Shown: piece by piece, positions 6,785 to 13,580 of the stretch | Position numbering within the stretch: the stretch's first letter is position 1 | Layout of the letters: each line of letters begins with the position of its first letter | Assembly: GCA_913774725.1 (NCBI GenBank) | Contig: CAJYIG010000269.1 | Location: 1 to 14,876, forward strand | DNA length: 14,876 nucleotides | Reading direction: 5' to 3' | DNA from: an uncultured Curtobacterium sp. | GTDB lineage: Bacteria; Actinomycetota; Actinomycetes; Actinomycetales; Microbacteriaceae | The notes under the pieces: model-generated | The model's input: only the letters and a program-made list of their open reading frames with translations | Told to the model about the DNA's origin: nothing | The model's database searches: none | Position numbers and translations under genes: made by a program

Positions 6785-6805
6785 GTGCCGCTCGGCGTCC
6801 GGCAC
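6785..6805 (-). terminator. Weak hairpin directly after the MarR gene
   Basis: GTGCCG (6785-6790) pairs with CGGCAC (6800-6805) around a 9-base loop, touching the MarR stop codon. The stem is short and there is no T-run, so termination may be partial and some MarR transcripts could read on into dps. Confidence 0.35.
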
Positions 6806-7318
6806 TCAGTGCTCCGGTGCGGGGTCCACCTGGTCGACGGCGTCGCGCATCCGCTCGAGGAAGGTCGCGACCACGCGGGCGTCGGAAGCGGACAGGCCCT
6901 CGGCGATGGACATCATCCGCCGGTGCATGACGCCGAGGGTGGCCCGGACCTCGTCGTCGGTCTCCGTCGTCGGGGTGATCACGAGGGCGCGACGGTCGGT
7001 GGGGTGCGGGTCGCGACGGACGTGGTTCGACTTCACGAGCCGGTCGATCAGGATCGTGGTCGATGCCGACGAGATCTTCAGGTAGGCGGCCAGGTCCTTC
7101 GGCTTGACGATCCGTCCGGCGCGCTGGGCCTGCAGCAGGTAACGGACGGCGAGCAGGTCGGTCTCACCCATGCCCATCGAGTCACGGGTCCGCCGCCGCA
7201 TGGCCGTCTCGGCCGCTCGGTACCGGCGCAGGGCGTTCAGCACGGCGACACCGCGCTGGGTGGCGTCGTCGTCGGGGAACCAGTACCCCGACGCCTCCGT
7301 GATCTCCTGCGTCGACAT
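6806..7318 (-). CDS. MarR family transcriptional regulator
   Basis: This 170-residue protein is a MarR-type winged-helix repressor/activator. The N-terminal dimerisation helix (about 18-48) precedes the winged HTH: MGETDLLAVRYLLQAQ (50-65), recognition region KPKDLAAYLKISSASTTILIDRLV (73-96) and wing RRDPHPTDRRALVITPT (101-117). The DxRxxxxxLT-like wing is diagnostic. There is no cysteine, so it is not a thiol-sensing OhrR-type regulator. ATG 7318 is chosen because the protein then begins STQEITEASGYWF and a -10 box sits just upstream; the open frame extends to 7417 but would enter the neighbour's terminator. No Shine-Dalgarno is visible. It sits between FMN-reductase and dps genes on the same strand, so redox-related targets are plausible but inferred. 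Confidence 0.9.
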   Translation of the reverse strand: MSTQEITEASGYWFPDDDATQRGVAVLNALRRYRAAETAMRRRTRDSMGMGETDLLAVRYLLQAQRAGRIVKPKDLAAYLKISSASTTILIDRLVKSNHVRRDPHPTDRRALVITPTTETDDEVRATLGVMHRRMMSIAEGLSASDARVVATFLERMRDAVDQVDPAPEH

Positions 7319-7325
7319 GTCGTTC

Positions 7326-7335
7326 AGGGTAACCC
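7326..7335 (-). promoter_or_regulatory. -10 box and small palindrome before the MarR gene
   Basis: On the minus strand TACCCT (7331-7326) fits TAnnnT and ends seven bases before the ATG, the spacing expected for a leaderless mRNA; this agrees with the missing ribosome-binding site. The 9-base palindrome GGGTAACCC (7327-7335) overlaps it and could be where the MarR protein represses its own gene. Both are by-eye assignments. Confidence 0.4.
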
Positions 7336-7396
7336 GTCTGGTATCTCGTCCACCTAGCGGATCCGCGTGCTGTGAACGGGTCGTGACGTCCGCACC

Positions 7397-7444
7397 GACG
7401 GACGGGAGGCGCGGCACCAGCCGGCACCGCGCCTCCCGTCCGTC
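7397..7444 (-). terminator. 18-bp hairpin terminator after the FMN reductase
   Basis: A perfect 18-bp stem (7397-7414 with 7427-7444) with a 12-base loop lies 31 bases after the end of the FMN-reductase gene and before the MarR promoter. It should insulate the two co-directional genes. The stem shares CGCGCCTCCCGTCCG exactly with the hairpins at 259 and 14339. Confidence 0.82.
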
Positions 7445-7474
7445 TCCTGGTCACCGGGCGGTGACCGGGTCGGC

Positions 7475-8032
7475 TCAGACCGCGACGCGCTCGTCCGCCG
7501 CGTCGGCCAGGGCGCGGAGCGCGCCCTGCACGAGCTCGACGACCTCGGCGTCCTCACGCGGGTGCGTCTCGGCGAACCGGACGACCGACTGCGGGATGGC
7601 GACCTTGACGTCCTCCAGGACCTTCGCGCCGGCGATGCCCGCGGACTTCCGGGCGTCGTCGTGCGCCCACACGCCGCCGTACTGGCCGAAGGCCGAACCG
7701 ATGACGGCGAGCGGCTTGCCGGACAGCGGCGAGGCGCCGAACGGACGCGAGCCCCAGTCGAGCGCGTTCTTCAGCACGGCCGGCATGGTGCCGTTGTACT
7801 CGGGGGTGACGAGCAGGACGGCGTCCGCGGCGGCGACGGCGTCACGGAAGGCGACGGCGGCGGCCGGCGGGGTGTCGCCGTCGATGTCCTCGTTGTAGAA
7901 GGGCAGGTCGACGATGCCGTCGAAGGTGGTGAGCGTGATCCCCTCGGGAGCGTGCTGCTCGGCTGCCTCGGCGAGCTTCCGGTTGATCGAGCCGGCGCGC
8001 AGGCTGCCGACGAGAGCGAGGACGTTCGTCAT
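7475..8032 (-). CDS. NADPH-dependent FMN reductase family protein
   Basis: This 185-residue protein is a flavodoxin-fold NAD(P)H:FMN/quinone/azo reductase. The N-terminal phosphate-binding loop GSLRAGSINRKLA (9-21) cradles FMN phosphate. The diagnostic TPEYNGTMPAVLKNALDWGSRP (76-97) and GKPLAVIGSAFGQYGG (105-120) blocks complete the flavin site. The length is typical. Such enzymes reduce quinones, azo compounds or free FMN in the cytoplasm, often as part of xenobiotic or oxidative-stress responses; the substrate is not predictable. Start ATG 8032 has an AAGGGA ribosome-binding site. A perfect TetR-type palindrome lies 17-36 bases upstream, so it is probably repressed by a TetR protein that is not encoded in the window. 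Confidence 0.92.
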   Translation of the reverse strand: MTNVLALVGSLRAGSINRKLAEAAEQHAPEGITLTTFDGIVDLPFYNEDIDGDTPPAAAVAFRDAVAAADAVLLVTPEYNGTMPAVLKNALDWGSRPFGASPLSGKPLAVIGSAFGQYGGVWAHDDARKSAGIAGAKVLEDVKVAIPQSVVRFAETHPREDAEVVELVQGALRALADAADERVAV

Positions 8033-8048
8033 GATGGTTCCCTTCTAT

Positions 8049-8068
8049 CCGTGACCGTTCGGTCACGG
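8049..8068. promoter_or_regulatory. Perfect 20-bp palindrome, TetR-type operator
   Basis: The palindrome CCGTGACCG-TT-CGGTCACGG has two perfect 9-bp arms with a 2-base centre. The TGACCG-N2-CGGTCA core is the form typical of TetR-family operators. It lies between the start of the FMN-reductase gene (17 bases away) and its -35-like sequences (TTGTCC at 8085-8080, CTGACA at 8079-8074), where a bound repressor would block transcription. It is 76 bases from the divergent GH13 start, so control of both is possible. Too close to the gene's start, and lacking the right position, to be a terminator. Confidence 0.7.
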
Positions 8069-8131
8069 AATGGTGTCAGGGACAACCAATGCAGACCCTG
8101 GACGCTGCATTCCCGGCCCGGACCGGCTGGG

Positions 8132-8137
8132 TAGGTT
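8132..8137 (+). promoter_or_regulatory. -10 box TAGGTT for a leaderless GH13 transcript
   Basis: TAGGTT ends six bases before the GTG at 8144, so transcription would begin on or next to the start codon. No Shine-Dalgarno is present. No convincing -35 is seen upstream. Confidence 0.5.
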
Positions 8138-8143
8138 GGCCCG

Positions 8144-9787
8144 GTGAGCACCCACCGGACGCCCGCCAGCACCCCGCGAACCACCGACCCGGACTGGTGG
8201 CGCCAGGCCGTCGTGTACCAGGTGTACCCGCGGAGCTTCGCGGACACCGACGCGGACGGCCTGGGCGACATCGCGGGCATCACGAGCCGTGTGCCGTACC
8301 TGGCGTCGCTCGGCGTGGACGCGGTGTGGCTCTCGCCCTTCTACCCGTCGCCGCTCGCCGACGGTGGGTACGACGTGGCGGACTACCGTGACGTCGACCC
8401 GCGCCTCGGCACGCTCGACGACGTCGACGCGTTCATCCGCACCGCGCACGAGCACGACATCCGCGTGATCGTCGACGTCGTGCCGAACCACACGTCCGAC
8501 CAGCACGACTGGTTCCGCCAGGCGCTGGCCGCCGCGCCGGGGTCGCCCGAGCGTGCGCGGTACGTGTTCCGCGATGGGGCGGGGGCGTCCGGCGAGCTGC
8601 CGCCGAGCGACTGGGTGTCGAACTTCGGTGGCAGCGCGTGGACGCGGGTGCCGGACGGGCAGTGGTACCTGCACCTGTTCGCACCGGAGCAGCCCGACCT
8701 CGACTGGTCGAACCCCGAGGTCCGCGCGGACTTCGAGCACACGCTGCGGTCCTGGTCCGACCGCGGGGTCGACGGCTTCCGGGTCGACGTCGCGCACGGG
8801 CTCGCGAAGGACCTGTCGACGCCGTACCGGCCCTCGGACGAGAAGGCCCTGCCGCTCGACGGGTCCGACCCGCTGTACGACCGCGACGAGGTGCACGAGA
8901 TCTTCGCGACCTGGCGCTCCGTGCTCGACGAGTACGACCCGCCCCGTGCTGCGATCGCCGAGGCCTGGGCCCCCGCGCCCCGTCGAGTGCTCTACGCCCG
9001 GCCGACCGAGCTCGGACAGGCGTTCAACTTCGACCTGCTCGAGGCGCCGTACGACGCCCGGACCTTCCGGACGATCATCGAGCGGAACCTCGCCAAGTCG
9101 GCCGAGTCCGGGGCGTCCTCGACGTGGGTGCTGTCGAACCACGACGTCGTCCGGCACGCGACGCGCTACGGCCTGCCCGACGGCACGGACACCGACGCCT
9201 GGCTGCTCACCGACGGCACCGAGCCCGAGCTCGACCGGCAGCGCGGGGAACGGCGGGCGCGAGCGGCGACGCTGCTGATCCTGGCGCTGCCGGGGTCGAC
9301 GTACCTGTACCAGGGCGAGGAGCTCGGGCTGCACGAGGCCCCGGCGATCCCGCACGAGCTGCTGCAGGACCCGAAGTGGCTCCGGACCGGGCACACGGTG
9401 AAGGGTCGGGACGGGTGCCGCGTGCCGATCCCGTGGACCCGGACCGGTCCGTCGTTCGGCTTCGGCGACGTCGCGCCGCACCTGCCGCAACCGGCGGACT
9501 TCGGCGACTCGTCGGTCGAGGCCGAGGACGACGACCCCGCGTCGACGCTGTCGCTCTACCGGCTGGCGACCGCCACCCGGCGACGGCTGCAGCGAGGCGA
9601 GGAGCTGACGTGGCTCGACGCCGGTGACGACGTCGTGGCGTTCGCCCGGCACGGCGGCTGGCGTTCGGTGTCGAACCTCGGGACGGCTCCGGTGCCGATG
9701 CCGTCCGGCGAGGTGCTGCTGGCGTCCGGGCCGCTCGACACCGGCGACGGCATGCTGCCGGGTGAGACCACGGTGTGGCTCGGGTGA
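8144..9787 (+). CDS. GH13 family alpha-glucosidase
   Basis: This 547-residue enzyme is a glycoside hydrolase family 13 (alpha-amylase superfamily) exo-acting alpha-glucosidase. Conserved regions run in order: AVVYQVYPRSFADTDADGLGDI near the N-terminus (22-43), DVVPNHTS (111-118), GVDGFRVDVAHG (208-219) with nucleophile Asp215, AIAEAW (270-275) with acid/base Glu273, and LSNHDVVRH (330-338) with transition-state Asp334. A (beta/alpha)8 barrel is followed by a short beta-domain. There is no signal peptide, so it works on imported maltose/isomaltose-type sugars in the cytoplasm. Val216 after the nucleophile is linked in oligo-1,6-glucosidases to alpha-1,6 preference, but that rule may not carry over to this subfamily. 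GTG 8144 is chosen for the -10 spacing and family N-terminus. No sugar transporter or LacI regulator accompanies it here. Confidence 0.92.
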   Translation: MSTHRTPASTPRTTDPDWWRQAVVYQVYPRSFADTDADGLGDIAGITSRVPYLASLGVDAVWLSPFYPSPLADGGYDVADYRDVDPRLGTLDDVDAFIRTAHEHDIRVIVDVVPNHTSDQHDWFRQALAAAPGSPERARYVFRDGAGASGELPPSDWVSNFGGSAWTRVPDGQWYLHLFAPEQPDLDWSNPEVRADFEHTLRSWSDRGVDGFRVDVAHGLAKDLSTPYRPSDEKALPLDGSDPLYDRDEVHEIFATWRSVLDEYDPPRAAIAEAWAPAPRRVLYARPTELGQAFNFDLLEAPYDARTFRTIIERNLAKSAESGASSTWVLSNHDVVRHATRYGLPDGTDTDAWLLTDGTEPELDRQRGERRARAATLLILALPGSTYLYQGEELGLHEAPAIPHELLQDPKWLRTGHTVKGRDGCRVPIPWTRTGPSFGFGDVAPHLPQPADFGDSSVEAEDDDPASTLSLYRLATATRRRLQRGEELTWLDAGDDVVAFARHGGWRSVSNLGTAPVPMPSGEVLLASGPLDTGDGMLPGETTVWLG

Positions 9788-9816
9788 GCGCGGGCATCCC
9801 TGCACAGCTGCGCTCG

Positions 9817-9828
9817 GAACACTCGTTC
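9817..9828. promoter_or_regulatory. SOS-box-like sequence GAAC-N4-GTTC
   Basis: GAACACTCGTTC matches the core of the actinobacterial LexA box (CGAAC-N4-GTTCG), but the outer bases differ (G and T instead of C and G). It lies 57 bases before the surface-protein start. It is probably a weak or chance match. Confidence 0.2.
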
Positions 9829-9885
9829 TCCCCAGAAGGGTCCGACCGCCGCTGACGAGCGTGCCCGGCTCGCGACGATCGGGGC

Positions 9886-11877
9886 ATGACAGACACCTCG
9901 ATCCCGACAACGGTCCACCCCGACGGTCGACGCTGCCACCGGCGACGCCCTCGCAGTGCCCTCGTGAGCGGCCTCGTGGCGCTGGCCGTCCTCGTGGCGC
10001 CGGCGCTCCTGCCGTCGAGCTCCTCCGCGGACGACCTCGCGTTCCCCTACGTCGACCGGTTCGACTCCGCGGCCGGCGGCACCCTGAGCGGCGACGCGCA
10101 GGTCGTCGACGGGCGACTCCGGCTCACGGACCAGACGACGCACCAGGCCGGAGCGTGGTCGACGGACGACACCTTCCGGTCGGACCTCGGCCTCGACATC
10201 GAGTTCTCCTACGCGATGTACAACGACACCGGAGCAGTGGGCGCCGACGGGCTGCTCCTGTTCCTGGCGGACGGCACTGCTCCGCAGGGCGTCGGTGCCT
10301 ACGGGGCCGCGCTCGGGTACGCATGTCGGTCGAGCACCACCCAGGGCGGTGGGCCGCCGTGCGACCTGCCGGGTGTGCCGGGCGGCTTCGCGGCCGTGGC
10401 GGTCGACCACTACGGCAACTTCTCGCAGGACATCAACGAGTCCGGCCCCGGGCAACGACCCGACTCGATCGTCGTGCGGGGCTCCGGTGACGGCACCGCG
10501 GGCTACCGGTACGTCCGGGGGGTGCCGGCGCCGGGCGGCACCCTCACGCAGGGGCCGGGGACACGGCGCGTCCGGGTCAGCCTCATCCCGGGGGCGAGCG
10601 GTGAACTGTTCATGACGGTCCGGATCGAGGACGGCGGCGTGCTGCGGACCGTCCTCGACCGGGTCCCGCTCCACGGTCAGGGGCAGGCGCCGCTGCCGGA
10701 CACGCTGCGACTGGGGTTCTCGGCCGCGACCGGCGACTACGCCGACGTCCACGAGATCGACGAGGTCCGGGTCACCCAGCCCGTCGACCTCGGCGTCGCG
10801 CAGGACCTCCCGGCGTCGGCGCGGCCGGGGCAGCCGTTCAGCTACACGGTCACCGCGTCCGACGCCGGTCCGAACCGGTCCGACCCCAGCGCGCTGCACG
10901 TGGACGTCCCCGACGCCCTGCGGGACGTGGCGTGGACCTGCACGGCGACCGACGGGTCCGGTTGCGGCACGAGCAGCGGCGCGGGCGACGTCGACGTCGC
11001 GCTCGACCTGGTCCGGGGCGGGTCGGCGACCGTCACCGTGACCGGCACCGTCGCGGACGCCGCCGCCGGGGCACTCGAGAGCACCGCCACGATCGAGCCG
11101 CCGGCATCACTGGCGGACGTCGACGAGTCCGACAACCGGTCCGTCGCCTCGAGTCCGGTCGACCCGGCGCCGCAGCCCGAGGCACGACTCGTGACCGACA
11201 AGACGGTGTCCCCGGCGACGGGCGTCGCACCCGGCGACGAGGTCGAGTACCGGGTGACGGCGGAGAACCGCGGGCCGGATCCCGCGCGCGCGGTCGGTGT
11301 GGTCGACGACCTGCCAGCGGCGATGCGCTTCGTCGGGTCCGAGGACGACTGCTCCGCCGAGGGGCAGCACGTGACCTGTCGATCCGACGGAGACCTGGCG
11401 GTCGGGCAGACCCGCTCGTTCCGCATCCGCGCCGTGCTCGACCCCGACTACACGGGCGACGGCTCCGACGTGGTGAACGTGGCGACCGCGACGTCCCCCA
11501 CCGACCCGGACGGCGGCGACCCGTCCCCGGAGGTGTCGATCGGCGTCATCGTGCCCGGTGACGGTGACGGTGACGGTGACGGTGACGGTGACGGTGACGG
11601 TGACGGTGACGGTGACGGTGACGGTGACGGCGACGGCGACTCTGCAACGTCTCCGCCGACACCGACCGCGTCCGCGAGCGCCTCGGGCTCGCCAGCTCCG
11701 GACCCGGCGGCGGCCGGCGGCGGGACCTCCGGACGGCGGAACGGGTCCGGCGCCCTCGCGTACACCGGAGTCGAGGGGATCGGGCTGCTCGCCGCCGTCG
11801 CGGCCGCCGCGGTCGGACTCGGGGTCAGCGGATGGTGGGTCGCGCGGCGCCGGCGGCTGACGGACGACCCCGAGTGA
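9886..11877 (+). CDS. Sortase-anchored lectin-like/DUF11 surface protein
   Basis: This 663-residue protein is built for the cell surface. Residues 1-48 form a long Arg-rich signal peptide with hydrophobic core ALVSGLVALAVLVAPALL and probable cleavage after SSSSA. Residues about 55-298 resemble an L-type lectin (ConA-like) domain: GADGLLLFLADGT (119-131) and PGGFAAVAVDHYGNFS (165-180), with Asp174/Asn178 as likely metal ligands. Two DUF11-type Ig-like domains follow (about 300-415 and 434-550), each with SYTVTASDAGPN or EYRVTAENRGPD. Next come (Gly-Asp)14 at 558-585, a Ser/Pro/Ala/Gly spacer, LAYTG (624-628), a hydrophobic helix and RRRR. LAxTG is the class E sortase signal of high-GC actinobacteria, so it is probably wall-linked. 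The ligand is unknown; adhesion to glycans is inferred. The start has only a weak GGGG ahead of it. Confidence 0.87.
   Translation: MTDTSIPTTVHPDGRRCHRRRPRSALVSGLVALAVLVAPALLPSSSSADDLAFPYVDRFDSAAGGTLSGDAQVVDGRLRLTDQTTHQAGAWSTDDTFRSDLGLDIEFSYAMYNDTGAVGADGLLLFLADGTAPQGVGAYGAALGYACRSSTTQGGGPPCDLPGVPGGFAAVAVDHYGNFSQDINESGPGQRPDSIVVRGSGDGTAGYRYVRGVPAPGGTLTQGPGTRRVRVSLIPGASGELFMTVRIEDGGVLRTVLDRVPLHGQGQAPLPDTLRLGFSAATGDYADVHEIDEVRVTQPVDLGVAQDLPASARPGQPFSYTVTASDAGPNRSDPSALHVDVPDALRDVAWTCTATDGSGCGTSSGAGDVDVALDLVRGGSATVTVTGTVADAAAGALESTATIEPPASLADVDESDNRSVASSPVDPAPQPEARLVTDKTVSPATGVAPGDEVEYRVTAENRGPDPARAVGVVDDLPAAMRFVGSEDDCSAEGQHVTCRSDGDLAVGQTRSFRIRAVLDPDYTGDGSDVVNVATATSPTDPDGGDPSPEVSIGVIVPGDGDGDGDGDGDGDGDGDGDGDGDGDGDSATSPPTPTASASASGSPAPDPAAAGGGTSGRRNGSGALAYTGVEGIGLLAAVAAAAVGLGVSGWWVARRRRLTDDPE
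11557..11640 (+). repeat. Hexanucleotide array, 14 units (GGTGAC/GGCGAC)
   Basis: Twelve perfect GGTGAC units followed by two GGCGAC units make an uninterrupted 84-bp microsatellite inside the surface-protein gene. It encodes (Gly-Asp)14 between the second DUF11 domain and the LAYTG wall signal. Because the unit is six bases, gain or loss of copies changes the linker length without breaking the frame. Confidence 0.95.
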
Positions 11878-11885
11878 CGGCCGGG

Positions 11886-11927
11886 GCCGCCGCCCGTCGT
11901 GGGTGTTCCCGCCCGACGGGCGGCGGC
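11886..11927 (+). terminator. Hairpin terminator after the surface-protein gene
   Basis: A perfect 14-bp stem GCCGCCGCCCGTCG/CGACGGGCGGCGGC (11886-11899 with 11914-11927) with a 14-base loop begins eight bases after the stop codon. No T-run follows. Its stem is unrelated to the GGAGGCGCG family. Confidence 0.72.
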
Positions 11928-11969
11928 TCCGGTCCGGTGGCTCCGGTCGGACGCCCGGGGCGCCGGCGG

Positions 11970-11975
11970 TAGACT
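11970..11975 (+). promoter_or_regulatory. -10 box TAGACT for the membrane-protein pair
   Basis: TAGACT matches TAnnnT. Transcription from about 11982 would give a leader of some 27 bases that includes the AAAGAGG ribosome-binding site (11998-12004) ahead of GTG 12009. TCGGAC, 17 bases upstream, is a poor -35. Confidence 0.45.
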
Positions 11976-12008
11976 CGACCCACGATCCGCATGCCCGAAA
12001 GAGGTCCC

Positions 12009-12650
12009 GTGTCCGACTCCGTGGACGACGCCGGCCAGCGCGCGCGGTACTGGCCGATCCCCGTCCTCCGGGCCGTCCCAGCCGCGGTCGTGGCCCTCGT
12101 CATCACCTTCTCGTCCAACCACGCCGCCGGCTACGGCCTGCTGCTCTTCGGCGGGTTCGTTGTCGTCGACGCCCTCGTGCTCGCATGGGCCGCGCTCCGC
12201 CGGATGCCGTTCGACGACCGGTCCCGTCCGACGACGCTGGTGCAGGCGGTCGTCTCCCTCCTGGCCGGCGTGACTGCGCTGGCGACCAACGGCGTCGGGC
12301 TCGCCGCGTTCATCGCGGTGGTCGTCGGGTGGGCGGTGCTGACGGGAGCACTCGAACTCGCACAGGGACTCCGAGCTCGCGGACGCTCGCCGTTCGCCCG
12401 GGACTGGACGACGATGGGTGGGCTCACCCTGCTGCTCGCCGTGGCGTTCCTGCTGACACCGCCGGACTACTCCCAGCAGCTCGGCGGCGTCGAACGGGTC
12501 ACCGGGACGCTGGACGCACCCGTCGTCCTGGTCGGTCTCCTCGGCGCCTACCTCGCCATCGCGGCGGTCTTCCACGTGATCGCCGGACTCTCGCACAAGT
12601 GGGGCACGACGGCACCTGCCGCAGCCCCGGACGGAGCACCACACGCATGA
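12009..12650 (+). CDS. HdeD-like (DUF308) integral membrane protein
   Basis: The 213-residue protein has six predicted membrane helices at about 17-35, 42-62, 77-93, 97-119, 134-150 and 169-194. The middle block VSLLAGVTALATNGVGLAAFIAVVVGWAVLTGALELAQGLR fits the HdeD/DUF308 repeat, whose E. coli founder is linked to acid resistance; the biochemical role of the family is not known. I prefer GTG 12009, because AAAGAGG precedes it; ATG 11991 in the same frame (six residues longer) is the alternative but has no ribosome-binding site. The C-terminal tail is cytoplasmic-looking and Ala/Pro-rich. Its stop overlaps the start of the next gene (ATGA), so the two are translated together. Confidence 0.78.
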   Translation: MSDSVDDAGQRARYWPIPVLRAVPAAVVALVITFSSNHAAGYGLLLFGGFVVVDALVLAWAALRRMPFDDRSRPTTLVQAVVSLLAGVTALATNGVGLAAFIAVVVGWAVLTGALELAQGLRARGRSPFARDWTTMGGLTLLLAVAFLLTPPDYSQQLGGVERVTGTLDAPVVLVGLLGAYLAIAAVFHVIAGLSHKWGTTAPAAAPDGAPHA

Positions 12651-12913
12651 GCACCCCCAGCCGTCGCGACCGCCTGCGCCCCGCCGAGCTCCTCGTGATC
12701 TCGGCGCTCGTCGCGGTGTTCATCGGAGCGGTCGTGCTCTTCTCGACGCGGGAGTTCGAGCTCTCGCTGGTGTTCCTGGGGATCGCCTTCATCGTGGTCG
12801 TCGTGATCCTGGCGATGCTGCAGCTCGCGGCCTCGAGCGACCAGGACGACAACGACATGCTCGGCGGTCACAAGGCGCCGGGCGAGCGGTCCGAGGGCGA
12901 CGACTTCCACTGA
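12647..12913 (+). CDS. Small two-pass membrane protein, unknown function
   Basis: The 88-residue product begins with a basic tail (MSTPSRRDRLRPAE), has two membrane helices at about 14-33 and 39-62, and ends in a hydrophilic acidic tail (ASSDQDDND...GEGDDFH-like, from 63). No family is recognised. The start ATG lies within the 4-bp ATGA overlap with the HdeD-like gene. No strong ribosome-binding site of its own is visible, so it depends on coupling. The topology places both ends inside. It may be a partner or accessory of the HdeD-like protein. No good terminator follows it. Confidence 0.8.
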   Translation: MSTPSRRDRLRPAELLVISALVAVFIGAVVLFSTREFELSLVFLGIAFIVVVVILAMLQLAASSDQDDNDMLGGHKAPGERSEGDDFH

Positions 12914-12970
12914 TCCGACGTCCGCGGCCAGGGGAGGCCGTCGAGGCACGGCAGGACGACACGCCCGGCC

Positions 12971-12990
12971 GCGCCGGTTCGGACCGGTGC
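12971..12990. promoter_or_regulatory. Imperfect inverted repeat before the sigma gene
   Basis: GCGCCGGT-tcgg-ACCGGTGC is an 8-bp inverted repeat with one mismatch, lying 51-70 bases before the sigma-factor start. It could be a regulator site or a weak terminator for the upstream membrane-protein pair. No GGAAC-type autoregulatory ECF promoter is seen in this gap. Confidence 0.3.
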
Positions 12991-13040
12991 TGTCACGATC
13001 GCTGGCGTGGCCGACACTGCTCAGGTGGAGGGGGTGCGTG

Positions 13041-13580
13041 ATGGACGTGACCACGCAGACGGACGAACAGATCGTCCGAGCGCTCGCGGCCGGTGACCAG
13101 GCCGCGTTGGCGCAGGTCTTCGATCGTCACGCCGCGACGATGACGCGGTACGTGTGGGCGATCGTGGACGACCGGCACGACGTGGAAGAGGTCGTGCAGG
13201 ACGCGTTCCTCCTGCTCTGGCAGCGGGCGGAGACGCTCGACCTCCCGGCGGAGAGTCTGCTGCCCTGGCTCCTCGTCGTCTGCCGCAACCTTGCGCGGAA
13301 CGCGGGACGGAAGCGCTCGCGGCACCGCGCCGACGAGCTGCCCGAGATGCTCGCCGCCCCCACCGAGCACGCCGATGCGGTCGAGACGCTGCGGTGGGTG
13401 CGGTCGGAGATCGCGGCCCTGCCCGAACTCGACCGACGGATCTGCGAGCTCTGCCTGCTCGAGGGACACTCCTACGCCGAGGCAGCGGAGACCCTCGGCC
13501 TGACGGTCGGCGCGGTGACCCAACGGGTCTCCCGCAACCGACGACGACTCGGGAAGGTGGTGATGCGCGATGGACTCTGA
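13041..13580 (+). CDS. ECF-type RNA polymerase sigma factor
   Basis: This 179-residue protein is a group 4 (extracytoplasmic function) sigma-70 factor. Region 2 (about 24-92) includes the core-binding and -10-melting part TRYVWAIVDDRHDVEEVVQDAFLLLWQRAETL (35-66) and the PWLLVVCRNLARNAGRKRSRH tail. Region 4 (about 118-170) includes IAALPELDRRICELCLLEGHSYAEAAETLGLTVGAVTQRVSRNRRRL, with the -35-binding HTH near 143-166. Region 3 is absent, as expected. ATG 13041 follows GGAGGGGG (13027-13034) at good spacing, and a GTG directly before it would add one residue. Its end overlaps the next gene by 11 bp, an arrangement typical for sigma/anti-sigma pairs. Its regulon is unknown. Confidence 0.93.
   Translation: MDVTTQTDEQIVRALAAGDQAALAQVFDRHAATMTRYVWAIVDDRHDVEEVVQDAFLLLWQRAETLDLPAESLLPWLLVVCRNLARNAGRKRSRHRADELPEMLAAPTEHADAVETLRWVRSEIAALPELDRRICELCLLEGHSYAEAAETLGLTVGAVTQRVSRNRRRLGKVVMRDGL

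Noticed and set aside
8063..9910. 615-codon open frame on the minus strand
   Set aside because: It is the mirror of the GH13 gene, Arg/Val/Gly-rich with no motif. Long antisense frames are expected at this GC content.
9556..10899. 447-codon minus-strand frame across the GH13 and surface-protein genes
   Set aside because: It spans two well-supported plus-strand genes and the gap between them, and has no recognisable domain.
11991..12008. ATG 11991 as the start of the HdeD-like gene
   Set aside because: It lacks a ribosome-binding site, while AAAGAGG stands four bases before the in-frame GTG at 12009. Kept only as an alternative.
11448..12644. 398-codon minus-strand frame with a Ser-Pro repeat
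   Set aside because: The repeat is only the other-strand reading of the GGTGAC array, and the frame crosses a terminator and the HdeD-like gene.
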